Translations under genes and position numbers: made by a program
The notes under the pieces: generated by a model
Databases searched by the model: none
The model's input: only the letters and a program-made list of their open reading frames with translations
What the model was told of the DNA's origin: nothing
Assembly: GCA_041916775.1 (NCBI GenBank)
Contig: JAYRYZ010000034.1
Span: forward strand, 1 to 28,635
DNA: 28,635 nucleotides
Source of the DNA: UBA2357 sp041916775
Lineage (GTDB): Bacteria; Pseudomonadota; Gammaproteobacteria; Burkholderiales; Rhodocyclaceae
Reading direction: 5' to 3'
Part shown: positions 7,848 to 15,511 of the stretch, one piece after another
Layout: each line of letters begins with the position of its first letter
Numbering within the stretch: position 1 is the first letter of the stretch

Positions 7848-8723
7848 TCAGCGGAACACCACCGTCTTGTTGCCGTTGAGAAACACGCGGTGCTCGATGT
7901 GGTAGCGCACCGCGCGCGCGAGCGCGAGGCACTCGGTGTCGCGCCCCACCGCGACGAGGTGCTCGGGACGGTAGGTGTGATCGACGCGCTCCACCACCTG
8001 CTCGATGATCGGGCCTTCGTCGAGATCCGAGGTCACGTAGTGGGCGGTGGCGCCGATCAGCTTCACGCCGCGCTCGTGCGCCTGATGGTAAGGCTTGGCG
8101 CCCTTGAAGCCGGGGAGGAAGGAGTGGTGGATGTTGATCGCGCGGCCCGACAGCTTGTGGCACAGATCCTCGGACAGCACTTGCATGTAGCGCGCCAGTA
8201 CGACGAGATCGGTGTTGGTCTCGGCGACGAGGTCAAGCAGCCGCTGCTCCTGCGCCGCCTTGGTCTCGGGCGTCACCGGCAGCAGGTGGTAGGGGATGCC
8301 GGCCCAGTCGGCAAGCGGCTTCAGGTCCGGGTGGTTGGAGACGATGGCGCTGATCTCCATCTTCAGCTCACCGATGCGCTGCCGATACAGGAGGTCGTTC
8401 AGGCAGTGGTCGAACTTCGACACCATGAGCATCACGCGCGGCTTGGTGATCGTGTCATGGAGATCCCACTCCATGTTCTCCGCACCGGCAACCTGGAGAA
8501 ACTCATCCTTGAGCTGTGCAAAGCCGGGCGTCTTGCCGGGCGTGGTGGAGAACACCGTACGCGCGTAGAAGCGCCCTGTCAGCACGTCGTCGAACTGGGC
8601 CATCTCCATGATGTAGCAGTGCCGCTCGGCAAGAAAGCCGGAGATGCGCGCCACGGTGCCGATCACACCGGCGCAGCTCGCCCGCAGTACGTAGATGTTC
8701 TTGCCTTCGGTCATTGCGGACAT
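7848..8723 (-). CDS. purU: Formyltetrahydrofolate deformylase
   Basis: PurU hydrolyses 10-formyl-THF to formate and THF. The 291-residue protein has an N-terminal ACT domain (about 8-85) and a formyltransferase domain (about 95-285), the standard PurU layout. Catalytic residues by family alignment are N197 and H199 (AINIHHSFLPGFKGAKPY) and D235 (YVTSDLDEGPII). The ATG has AGGAG eight bases upstream; a second in-frame ATG three codons later has none. It heads a two-gene minus-strand unit with the FolC-like gene and is divergent from the corrinoid operon. In oxidative C1 pathways it releases the carbon as formate and regenerates THF, which fits the enzymes on the other side of the promoter region. 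Confidence 0.95.
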   Translation of the reverse strand: MSAMTEGKNIYVLRASCAGVIGTVARISGFLAERHCYIMEMAQFDDVLTGRFYARTVFSTTPGKTPGFAQLKDEFLQVAGAENMEWDLHDTITKPRVMLMVSKFDHCLNDLLYRQRIGELKMEISAIVSNHPDLKPLADWAGIPYHLLPVTPETKAAQEQRLLDLVAETNTDLVVLARYMQVLSEDLCHKLSGRAINIHHSFLPGFKGAKPYHQAHERGVKLIGATAHYVTSDLDEGPIIEQVVERVDHTYRPEHLVAVGRDTECLALARAVRYHIEHRVFLNGNKTVVFR

Positions 8724-9003
8724 GAGTGAATCTCCTGACTATAACGATAAGGTGGGGTGCGCGATGAGTGCGACGGGGAACGAGTTTCGGCCTGAGCGGC
8801 TGCGGCCGCTTGCCTGCCCGCGACAAGCCTCAGCGCGGACGCGACCCGGCATTATCCCTGATCGTCAGATCATGTCGTAATCCGATAAGCCCGAGTCGCC
8901 GGCGCACCAATGACGGGCAGGCGCGGCGCCTAATCTTCGCAACATCCGCACCCCCCGATGCCCCGGCTCGCGGCACACCTTCAACCCATACGGGAGACAC
9001 GCA
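8724..9003. promoter_or_regulatory. Divergent control region of the one-carbon module
   Basis: These 280 bp separate purU from the corrinoid operon and must carry both promoters. Three dyads are visible: AGCGGC-TGCG-GCCGCT (8795-8810), TGATC-GTCA-GATCA (8859-8872) and AGGCGC-G-GCGCCT (8919-8931). The second is the least GC-biased and the best operator candidate. No B12-box or cobalamin riboswitch core and no sigma-54 promoter were recognised. The corrinoid gene has GGGAG seven bases before its ATG. GbdR control is plausible from context only. Confidence 0.5.
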
Positions 9004-9699
9004 ATGTCCGACCAGCACGACGACGAACTCGACCTCAGCACCTTGCCGGATGACGAGCTGGTCGAACAGATGCACGACGACCTCTACAACGGCCTGCGCG
9101 ACGAAGTCGTGGAGGGCACCGAGATCCTCCTCGAGCGTGGCTGGTCCGCGAGCAAGGTGCTCAACGAGGCGCTGGTGGAAGGCATGCGCATCGTCGGCGT
9201 CGACTTCCGCGACGGCATCCTGTTCGTGCCCGAAGTGCTGATGGCCGCGAATGCGATGAAGGGCGGCATGGAGGTGCTGCGCCCGCTGCTCGCCGAGACC
9301 GGCGCTGAGACGGTGGGCAAGATCGTCATCGGCACGGTGAAGGGCGACATCCACGACATCGGCAAGAACCTGGTGTCGATGATGATGGAGGGCGCCGGCT
9401 TCGAGGTCATCGACATCGGCATCAACATCCCGGTCGAGAAGTACCTGGAAGCGCTGGAAGAGCACAAGCCGGACATCCTCGGCATGTCCGCACTGCTCAC
9501 CACCACCATGCCCTACATGAAGGTGGTGATCGACACGATGAAGGAAAAGGGCATCCGCGACGACTTCATCGTACTGGTCGGCGGTGCGCCGCTCAACGAG
9601 GCTTTCGGCAAGGCGGTGGGTGCGGACGCCTACTGCCGCGATGCCGGCGTCGCGGTGGAAACCGCCAAGGCGCTGATCCAGCAGCGTCGAGCCGCCTGA
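9004..9699 (+). CDS. Methyltransferase-associated corrinoid protein (MtbC/MttC/MtgC type)
   Basis: This 231-residue cytoplasmic protein carries a cobalamin that shuttles a methyl group between two methyltransferases. It has a helical cap domain (about 18-100, B12-binding_2 type) and a Rossmann-like B12 domain (about 105-231). The base-off/His-on motif is complete: D115-x-H117-x-x-G120 in GDIHDIGKNL, with H117 expected to ligate cobalt. The downstream signatures SALLTTTM and VGGAPLN are also present. The acidic N-terminal extension (DDELDLSTLPDDELVEQM) is common in corrinoid proteins partnered with MttB-family enzymes. It is the first gene of a plus-strand operon running through the RACo-type gene. 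The partner that methylates it is not encoded in the window. Confidence 0.94.
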   Translation: MSDQHDDELDLSTLPDDELVEQMHDDLYNGLRDEVVEGTEILLERGWSASKVLNEALVEGMRIVGVDFRDGILFVPEVLMAANAMKGGMEVLRPLLAETGAETVGKIVIGTVKGDIHDIGKNLVSMMMEGAGFEVIDIGINIPVEKYLEALEEHKPDILGMSALLTTTMPYMKVVIDTMKEKGIRDDFIVLVGGAPLNEAFGKAVGADAYCRDAGVAVETAKALIQQRRAA

Positions 9700-9756
9700 T
9701 CCGGCACGCAGCGCGCCGCGACATCCGCGCAACACTGCCCGACACGCACCACGATC

Positions 9757-10356
9757 ATGCCAGCCGCCGGCGTCCTCATCATCGCGTGCGGTGCGCTGGC
9801 GCGGGAGATCAAGGCGGTGGCGCAGGCCAACGCGCTCGCTCACCTGTCGGTGCAATGCCTGCCGGCCGCGCTGCACAACCGGCCGGAGCGCATCACCGCG
9901 GCGGTACGCGAGGCGATCCACGCGGCGCGCGGCCGCTTCACGCGCATCCTCGTCGGCTATGCGGATTGCGGCACCGGCGGCGAACTCGACCGGATGATCG
10001 CGGAGGAAGGCGTGGAGCGCCTGCCGGGTGCGCACTGCTACGCGTTCTACGCAGGCGAAGCCGCGTTCGACGCGCTCGCGGAAGCCGAGCCCGGCACCTT
10101 CTACCTCACCGATTTCCTCGTCCGCCACTTCGAGCGGCTGGTGATCCGCGAGTTGGGGATTGCCGAGCACCCGGAGCTCACGCCGATGTACTTCGGCAAC
10201 TACCGCCGTCTGGTGTATCTCGCCCAGCGCGAGGATGACGCGCTGAAGGCACAGGCCGAGGCCGCCGCGCGCCGGCTGAACCTCGCATTCGAATACCGGC
10301 TCACCGGCTACGGTGGGCTGCAGCAACGCATCGTGGAGTTCGCATGGCAAAGCTGA
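9757..10356 (+). CDS. DUF1638 family protein
   Basis: The 199-residue soluble protein fits the DUF1638 family, which is often found beside corrinoid proteins and MttB-type methyltransferases in archaea and bacteria. Its function is not established. Visible candidate ligand residues are C11 (IIACGALAREI), H40 (LHNRPERI), C71 (GYADCGTGGELD) and H93-C94 (GAHCYAFYAG), a set that could bind a metal or cofactor; that is inference. The ATG at 9757 has no clear ribosome binding site and follows the corrinoid gene by 57 bp. Its 3' end overlaps the next gene by 13 bp, implying translational coupling. Confidence 0.8.
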   Translation: MPAAGVLIIACGALAREIKAVAQANALAHLSVQCLPAALHNRPERITAAVREAIHAARGRFTRILVGYADCGTGGELDRMIAEEGVERLPGAHCYAFYAGEAAFDALAEAEPGTFYLTDFLVRHFERLVIRELGIAEHPELTPMYFGNYRRLVYLAQREDDALKAQAEAAARRLNLAFEYRLTGYGGLQQRIVEFAWQS

Positions 10357-10664
10357 TCCTCGTCTCCTGGCGCGACATCCCGGCCCAGGTGATCGTCAAG
10401 AAGGGACGCGAGAGCGCCAAGGCGCAGCTGTCCGAACGCTTCCAGGTCGCGATCGACCGCGCCGCGATGCGCGCCGGCAAGGGCAGTTCGGATGCCTACC
10501 TGGAAGACTGGCGCCGCGCCGAGCCGCGCGACTGCGGCGACGACATCCACGCCGAGGCTGCGGCCGAGGCCGCGCGCATCGAGGCGGCCTTCAGCGACGC
10601 TGAGCTGGAAGCCATGATCCGCGCCCACGGCCTGAAGCCCGACGCCGCGGCAACGGCGACCTGA
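10344..10664 (+). CDS. Small 'virulence factor' family protein (PF13769-like)
   Basis: The 106-residue soluble protein begins AKLILVSWRDIPAQVIVKKG and continues with a conserved block ending SSDAYLEDWRR, then a charged helical tail. It matches the family named 'virulence factor', a historical label that says nothing about this setting. Such genes recur next to DUF1638 and corrinoid/methyl-THF genes in alpha- and betaproteobacteria, as far as I recall. The ATG has GGAG five bases upstream, inside the end of the DUF1638 gene. The 13-bp overlap suggests the two proteins are made together and may work together. The biochemical role is unknown. Confidence 0.75.
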   Translation: MAKLILVSWRDIPAQVIVKKGRESAKAQLSERFQVAIDRAAMRAGKGSSDAYLEDWRRAEPRDCGDDIHAEAAAEAARIEAAFSDAELEAMIRAHGLKPDAAATAT

Positions 10665-10734
10665 GCCTGACTGCTCAAAGACCGACGCAAGAACCCCGGA
10701 CCCCGCCGCGACCCTGTCGCAAGGAGCACATCGC

Positions 10735-11217
10735 ATGTACGCCGTTCGTCGCTGGGTGGTGCGCCACTCGCGCGCCTTCGAAGCCCTCTACAACGTGTTC
10801 GAGCCGCTCATCACCCTGCTCGACCCGCTCTGGCGCCGCATCGGCTATACCCGCGCGGAAGGCCCGGTGCGGGTGATCGAGCGCAACATCAAGGGGCTGC
10901 TGTTCGACTGCAAGATGTGCGGCCAGTGCGCGCTGAGCAGCACCGGCATGTCCTGCCCGATGAACTGCCCCAAGACGCTGCGCAACGGCCCGTGCGGCGG
11001 CGTGCGCGCCAATGGCCACTGCGAGGTCAAGCCCGAGATGCGCTGTGTGTGGGTCGAGGCGTGGGCGGGCAGTCAGCAGATGCAGGGCGGGCAGAAGATC
11101 CACATCGTGCAGAAGCCGGTCGACAACCGCCTGCGCGACACCTCGTCATGGTTGCGTGTGGTACGCGAACTCGCCGCCGGCCAGGACGGCGGCGATAAGA
11201 AAACGGACAAGGCATGA
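10735..11217 (+). CDS. metV: MetV-like cysteine-rich partner of MetF (MTHFR C-terminal domain protein)
   Basis: The 160-residue protein carries eight cysteines in its middle (C59, C62, C65, C74, C78, C87, C96, C104; CKMCGQC, SCPMNCPK, NGPCGGVRANGHC). This is the pattern of the MTHFR_C/MetV family, which in acetogens forms a complex with MetF and binds zinc or an Fe-S cluster. The first 40 residues are amphipathic and could contact a partner or membrane. AAGGAG lies eight bases before the ATG. The stop codon sits inside a 14-bp-period tandem repeat directly before metF. A MetVF-type reductase may pass electrons from methyl-THF oxidation to an acceptor other than NAD; the acceptor is not visible here. 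Confidence 0.85.
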   Translation: MYAVRRWVVRHSRAFEALYNVFEPLITLLDPLWRRIGYTRAEGPVRVIERNIKGLLFDCKMCGQCALSSTGMSCPMNCPKTLRNGPCGGVRANGHCEVKPEMRCVWVEAWAGSQQMQGGQKIHIVQKPVDNRLRDTSSWLRVVRELAAGQDGGDKKTDKA

Positions 11218-11231
11218 AGGACAAGGCATGA
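11205..11231 (+). repeat. Tandem 13-bp repeat at the metV/metF junction
   Basis: GGACAAGGCATGA occurs at 11205-11217 and again at 11219-11231, with period 14. The first copy contains the metV stop (TGA), the second the metF start (ATG). The join also creates AAGGA six bases before the metF ATG. With one copy, the genes would overlap as ATGA. Confidence 0.9.
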
Positions 11232-12274
11232 GATTCGACGACGAACCCATCCCTGGCGGCCTGCTGCCCATCCTGCCAGGTCACGTCTCACCCGGACGGC
11301 TGGAGCGCGTGCTGCGCGCCGGCAAGTTCGCGGTGACGACCGAGATTGACCCGCCCGACTCCGCCGACCCGGACGAGGTGTTGAAGCGCGCCGCGATCTT
11401 CGACGGCTATGTGGACGCGATCAACGCCACCGACGGCTCGGGCGCCAACTGCCACATGTCGAGCGTCGCGGTGTGCGCACTGCTGACCCGCGTCGGCTAC
11501 GCGCCGGTGATGCAGATCGCCTGCCGCGACCGCAACCGCATCGCGATCCAGGGCGAGATCCTCGGCGCCTCGGCGATGGGCGCATGCAACATCCTGTGCC
11601 TCACCGGCGACGGCGTGCAGAACGGCGACCACCCGCAGGCGAAGCCGGTGTTCGACCTCGACTCGATGTCGCTGCTCGAAATCGCCCGCATGATGCGCGA
11701 CGAGCAGCGCTTCCAGAGCGGTCGCAAGCTCGACCTGCCGCCGCGGGTGTTCCTCGGAGCGGCCGAGAACCCCTTCGCCCCGCCTTTCGACTGGCGCCCG
11801 CACCGGCTCGCGAAGAAGGTCGCCGCCGGCGCCCAGTTCATCCAGACGCAGTACTGCTACGACATCCCGCGGCTGAAGACCTTCATGGACAAGGTCAGCG
11901 ACCTCGGCCTGCTCGAAGGTCCGAATCGCGTGTTCATCCTCGTCGGCGTCGGCCCGCTCGCCTCGGCCAAGAGCGCACGCTGGATCCGCGAGCATGTGCC
12001 CGGCGTGCACATCCCGGACGCGATCATCGACCGCCTCGCCGGTGCCGAGAAGCAGAAGCGCGAGGGCCAGAACATCTGCACCGAGCTGATCCAGCAGATC
12101 CGCGAGATCCGCGGCGTGAGCGGCGTACATGTGATGGCCTATCGCCAGGAGGAATCGGTGGCCGAGATCATCGGCCGCTCCGGCGTGCTCGAAGGCCGCG
12201 TGCCCTGGTATCCGGGGCGCGACAAGCCGGCCGCCGCGGGCGCTCAGGCCGCATCCACCGAGATCGTGCTCTGA
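11228..12274 (+). CDS. metF: Methylenetetrahydrofolate reductase (MetF family)
   Basis: The protein is a TIM-barrel flavoenzyme interconverting 5-methyl-THF and 5,10-methylene-THF. Family features are FAVTTEIDPPDSAD near the N-terminus, NATDGSGANCHMSS, QIACRDRNRIAIQGEILGA, NILCLTGDG and AAGAQFIQTQYCYDI. The start at 11228 (348 residues) has AAGGA at proper spacing from the repeat junction. An ATG at 11214 is out of frame and gives only five codons. It is longer than E. coli MetF (296) and has a conserved C-terminal extension (GVSGVHVMAYRQEE). Being paired with a MetV-like protein and set between corrinoid and methyl-THF methyltransferase genes, it most likely runs in the oxidative direction here, not for methionine synthesis. 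Confidence 0.92.
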   Translation: MRFDDEPIPGGLLPILPGHVSPGRLERVLRAGKFAVTTEIDPPDSADPDEVLKRAAIFDGYVDAINATDGSGANCHMSSVAVCALLTRVGYAPVMQIACRDRNRIAIQGEILGASAMGACNILCLTGDGVQNGDHPQAKPVFDLDSMSLLEIARMMRDEQRFQSGRKLDLPPRVFLGAAENPFAPPFDWRPHRLAKKVAAGAQFIQTQYCYDIPRLKTFMDKVSDLGLLEGPNRVFILVGVGPLASAKSARWIREHVPGVHIPDAIIDRLAGAEKQKREGQNICTELIQQIREIRGVSGVHVMAYRQEESVAEIIGRSGVLEGRVPWYPGRDKPAAAGAQAASTEIVL

Positions 12275-12356
12275 GCGGCGCCCCACCCAGCGACATCGCA
12301 GCAACATCAAACCACATCGCCAGATTCACCACATTCACCACACCAGGACATTCATC

Positions 12357-13271
12357 ATGACCGACACCGTCATCAGCTCGCAAACCAGGGAAGTCGTCAT
12401 CGGCTTCGAGCGCCCCTTCGTCGTCATCGGCGAGCGCATCAACCCCACCGGGCGCAAGCTCCTCGCCGCCGAGATGGCCGCAGGCGACTTCTCGCGCGTG
12501 ATCACCGACGTGCAGGCGCAGATCGAGGCGGGCGCACACATGCTGGACGTGAACGCCGGCATCCCGCTCGCCGACGAGCCGGCCATCCTCGCGCAGACGA
12601 TCGAGCTGGTGCAGTCGCTCACCGACGTGCCGCTCGCGATCGACTCCTCCATCGTCGCTGCGCTGGAAGCGGGCCTCAAGGTCTACAAGGGCAAGGCACT
12701 GGTGAACTCGGTGACCGGCGAAGAGGACCGCCTCGAGACGGTGCTGCCGCTGGTGAAGAAGTACGGCGCTGCGGTGGTCGCGATCAGCAACGACGAGACG
12801 GGCATTTCGCAGGACCCGAACGTGCGCTTCGGCATCGCCAAGAAGATCGTCGAGCGCGCCGCCGACTACGGCATCCCGGCCTGCGACGTGGTGGTCGACC
12901 CGCTGGTGATGCCGATCGGCGCAATCGGCACCGCCGGCCGCCAGGTGTTCGACCTGGTGCACCGCCTGCGCACCGAACTCAAGGTAAACACCACCTGTGG
13001 CGCCTCCAACATCAGCTTCGGCCTGCCCAACCGCAACGGCATCAACGCCTCGTTCATGAGCATGGCGATCTGCGCCGGCATGACCTCGGCGATCACCAAC
13101 CCGCTCCACGCCGAGATCATGAGTGCGATCATGGGCGCCGACGTGCTGATGGGCCACGACCAGGACTGCATGCGCTGGATCCGCAAGTTCCGCGAGCCCG
13201 CGCCGGTCGGCGCCGACGGCGTGGAAGGCCGCGGCCGCCGCGAGAGCCGCCGCCGTCGCCCGGGCGCCTGA
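12357..13271 (+). CDS. Methyltetrahydrofolate:corrinoid methyltransferase (MtgA/AcsE-like)
   Basis: This 304-residue pterin-binding TIM-barrel enzyme moves a methyl group between methyl-cob(III)alamin and THF. Seen are the strand-1 motif VIGERINPTGRK (about 23-34), the Asp of MLDVNAG (about 62-68), AIDSS (about 94-98), NSVTGEEDR (about 117-125), ISNDETG and CGASNISFGLPNR (about 214-226). These are folate-contacting regions of methyltransferases such as Moorella AcsE and Desulfitobacterium MtgA. The last 25 residues are an Arg/Gly-rich tail (GRGRRESRRRRPGA) not typical of the fold. AGGA lies eight bases before the ATG. Within this operon it is the step that takes the methyl from the corrinoid protein to THF. 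Confidence 0.92.
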   Translation: MTDTVISSQTREVVIGFERPFVVIGERINPTGRKLLAAEMAAGDFSRVITDVQAQIEAGAHMLDVNAGIPLADEPAILAQTIELVQSLTDVPLAIDSSIVAALEAGLKVYKGKALVNSVTGEEDRLETVLPLVKKYGAAVVAISNDETGISQDPNVRFGIAKKIVERAADYGIPACDVVVDPLVMPIGAIGTAGRQVFDLVHRLRTELKVNTTCGASNISFGLPNRNGINASFMSMAICAGMTSAITNPLHAEIMSAIMGADVLMGHDQDCMRWIRKFREPAPVGADGVEGRGRRESRRRRPGA

Positions 13272-13325
13272 TTCACGGCAACAACTCACGCCAACAACAA
13301 TAACAACAACCCCACGGAGACCACC
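13272..13325 (+). other. AAC-rich untranslated spacer before the RACo gene
   Basis: The spacer is dominated by CAACAA/AACAAT triplets, unlike the GC-rich surroundings, and ends in CGGAG six to seven bases before a TTG start. It should be unstructured in mRNA and may help ribosomes load on the weak start codon. A comparable CA-rich leader (ATTCACCAC repeated) precedes the methyltransferase gene at about 12327-12350. Confidence 0.5.
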
Positions 13326-15344
13326 TTGAGCACCGATGCCCTCGTCGTATTCACCCCGTCCGGCCGGCGTGGCCGCTTCGCGATCGGCACACCGGTGCTG
13401 CAGGCTGCACGCGCGCTGGGCGTGGACATCGATTCGGTGTGTGGCGGCCGCGGCCTGTGCGGCCGCTGCCAGGTGGTGCTCGCGGAAGGCGAGTTCGCCA
13501 AGCACGGCGTGACCTCGCGCGCCGGCAACCTCTCCGACCGCTCCGAGACCGAGTGCGCGTGGGAGGCGCAGAACGGCCTGCTCAAGCCGGGACGGCGTCT
13601 GTCGTGCTCGACGCAGGTGCTGGGCGACGTGGTCATCGACGTGCCCGCCGACAGCCAGGTGCACCGCCAGATCGTGCGCAAGGACGCCGAGCACCTCGAC
13701 ATCGAGCTCAACCCCATCGTGCGCCTGCACTATGTGGAGGTGCAGGAGCCCGACCTGCACTTCCCTTCCTCCGACCTGCGCCGCCTCAAGGACGCGCTCG
13801 ACTTCGACTGGCGGCTCACCGACCTCCTCGCCGACATCCGCGCGGTGCAGCACCTGCAGCCGGCGCTGCGCCAGGGCGGCTGGAAGGTCACGGTGGCGGT
13901 GCATGACGAAAAGCAGATCATCGCCGTCTGGCCCGGCCTGCACGAGCGTGCCTACGGCATGGCGGTGGATGTGGGCTCGACCACCATCGCCGCGCACCTA
14001 TGCGATCTCTCCTCGGGCGAGGTGGTCGCCTCGGCCGGCCGCATGAACCCGCAGATCCGCTTCGGCGAGGACCTGATGAGCCGGGTCTCCTATGTGATGA
14101 TGAACCCGGGCGGCGACGCCGACCAGACGCGCGAGGTGCGCGGCGCGCTCAACGCGCTCGCCGCCGAGCTCGCCGAGGCGGCCGGCATCCGCGTCACCGA
14201 CATCCTCGAGGCCACCTTCGTCGCCAACCCGATCATGCACCACCTGCTGCTCGGGATTAACCCGGTGGAGCTCGGCGGCGCGCCGTTCGCGCTCGCCACC
14301 GACGAATCGGTGGTCGGGCTGTGGGCCACCGAGATCGAACTCGCGATCCACCCCAACGCGCGCATCTACGTGCTGCCCTGCATCGCCGGCCATGTCGGCG
14401 CCGACACTGCCGGCATGATCCTGTCGGAGGCGCCGTGGCTGGCCGACGAGATGACACTGCTGGTCGACGTCGGCACCAACGCCGAGATCGTGCTCGGCAA
14501 TCGCCACCGCCTCGTCGCCGCCTCCAGCCCCACCGGCCCGGCCTTCGAGGGCGCGCAGATCAGCTGCGGCCAGCGCGCCGCCCCCGGCGCGATCGAGCGG
14601 GTGCGCATAGACCCGGCGACGCTGGAGCCGCGCTTCAAGGTCATCGGCTGCACGCTGTGGTCGGACGAGCCCGGCTTCGCCGAGGCCACCGCCGCGACCG
14701 GCATCACCGGCATCTGCGGTTCGGGCATCATCGAGGTGATCGCCGAGATGTACCTCGCCGGCGTCATCAACCAGGACGGCGTGATCCTCCCCGCCGGTAG
14801 CGAACGCAGCGCGCGGGTGCATGCCGATGGCCGCACTTTCGCCTACACGCTGCACCAGGACGGCGAGCGCAGTCTGCGCATCACCCAGAACGACGTGCGC
14901 GCGATCCAGCTCGCCAAGGCCGCGCTCTACGCCGGCATCCGCCTGCTGATGGAGAAGATGGACACCGACAGGGTGGACCGCATCGGGCTTGCCGGCGCCT
15001 TCGGCAGCCATATCGACGTCAAGTACGCGATGATCCTGGGCCTGATCCCCGACTGCGACCTCGCCCATGTGCGCTCGGTGGGCAACGCCGCCGGCAGCGG
15101 CGCACGCATCGCCCTCATCGACAAAGAGTCGCGCGCCACGATCGAATCCGTGGTGCGCCGCGTGGAGAAGATCGAGACCGCGGTCGAGTCGCGCTTCCAG
15201 GCCCACTTCATCGACGCGATGGCGATCCCGCACAAGCGCGACCCCTTCGACGCGCTGCGCCGCGCGGTCACGCTGCCGGAGCCGGTCGCGGCACCGGCGC
15301 CGGAGAGCAGCGGGCGCGGGCGACGGCCGTCGCGGCGCGGCTGA
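13326..15344 (+). CDS. Corrinoid activation protein, RACo type ([2Fe-2S] plus ASKHA domain)
   Basis: RACo-type proteins use ATP and a ferredoxin-like cluster to reduce accidentally oxidised Co(II) corrinoid back to Co(I). The 672-residue protein has an N-terminal [2Fe-2S] domain with C39, C45, C48 and C94 (CGGRGLCGRC, RLSCSTQ), a linker to about 205, and a C-terminal DUF4445/ASKHA ATPase domain with phosphate-binding loops AVDVGSTTIAAH and LLVDVGTNAEIV and the motif GLAGAFGSH. The start is TTG with GGAG upstream; no ATG lies near the conserved N-terminus. The tail ends Arg-rich, as in the neighbouring methyltransferase. Placement after the corrinoid and methyltransferase genes matches its expected partner. 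The window offers no obvious reductant for its cluster. Confidence 0.9.
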   Translation: MSTDALVVFTPSGRRGRFAIGTPVLQAARALGVDIDSVCGGRGLCGRCQVVLAEGEFAKHGVTSRAGNLSDRSETECAWEAQNGLLKPGRRLSCSTQVLGDVVIDVPADSQVHRQIVRKDAEHLDIELNPIVRLHYVEVQEPDLHFPSSDLRRLKDALDFDWRLTDLLADIRAVQHLQPALRQGGWKVTVAVHDEKQIIAVWPGLHERAYGMAVDVGSTTIAAHLCDLSSGEVVASAGRMNPQIRFGEDLMSRVSYVMMNPGGDADQTREVRGALNALAAELAEAAGIRVTDILEATFVANPIMHHLLLGINPVELGGAPFALATDESVVGLWATEIELAIHPNARIYVLPCIAGHVGADTAGMILSEAPWLADEMTLLVDVGTNAEIVLGNRHRLVAASSPTGPAFEGAQISCGQRAAPGAIERVRIDPATLEPRFKVIGCTLWSDEPGFAEATAATGITGICGSGIIEVIAEMYLAGVINQDGVILPAGSERSARVHADGRTFAYTLHQDGERSLRITQNDVRAIQLAKAALYAGIRLLMEKMDTDRVDRIGLAGAFGSHIDVKYAMILGLIPDCDLAHVRSVGNAAGSGARIALIDKESRATIESVVRRVEKIETAVESRFQAHFIDAMAIPHKRDPFDALRRAVTLPEPVAAPAPESSGRGRRPSRRG

Positions 15345-15511
15345 GGCGCGGCCGTCTCCGCCGCGGTAAAGCGCTCTTCGTCGCGCCGGGCGTACGGGTC
15401 CGGCTTCGCAGCGTCCGGCGCATCCTGATCTTCGGACATGGCGGACGTGCGCCCACCTTGAGCCGGCCGAAGTGCGACAATGCCGCCACCCCTGGCTGCC
15501 GCGTCGTGTCC

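Noticed and set aside
7825..8163. Longer N-terminus for the FolC-like protein overlapping purU
   Set aside because: The extension is antisense-like Arg/Pro-rich sequence in another frame of purU and has no ribosome site; the ATG at 7824 is preferred.
8724..9003. Cobalamin riboswitch upstream of the corrinoid gene
   Set aside because: Looked for the B12 box and the conserved core; neither is present. The hairpins seen are short simple dyads.
9004..15344. Wood-Ljungdahl (acetogenic) gene cluster
   Set aside because: The corrinoid, MetVF and methyltransferase genes resemble acetogen genes, but there is no CO dehydrogenase/acetyl-CoA synthase, and PurU plus GbdR argue for methyl oxidation.
14927..15439. 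Minus-strand open frame beginning MSEDQDAPDAAKPDPYARRD, overlapping the RACo gene end
   Set aside because: The first 30 residues look protein-like and fall in a spacer, but the rest is the antisense of a clearly coding gene and no family is recognised. At most it is a leftover gene start.
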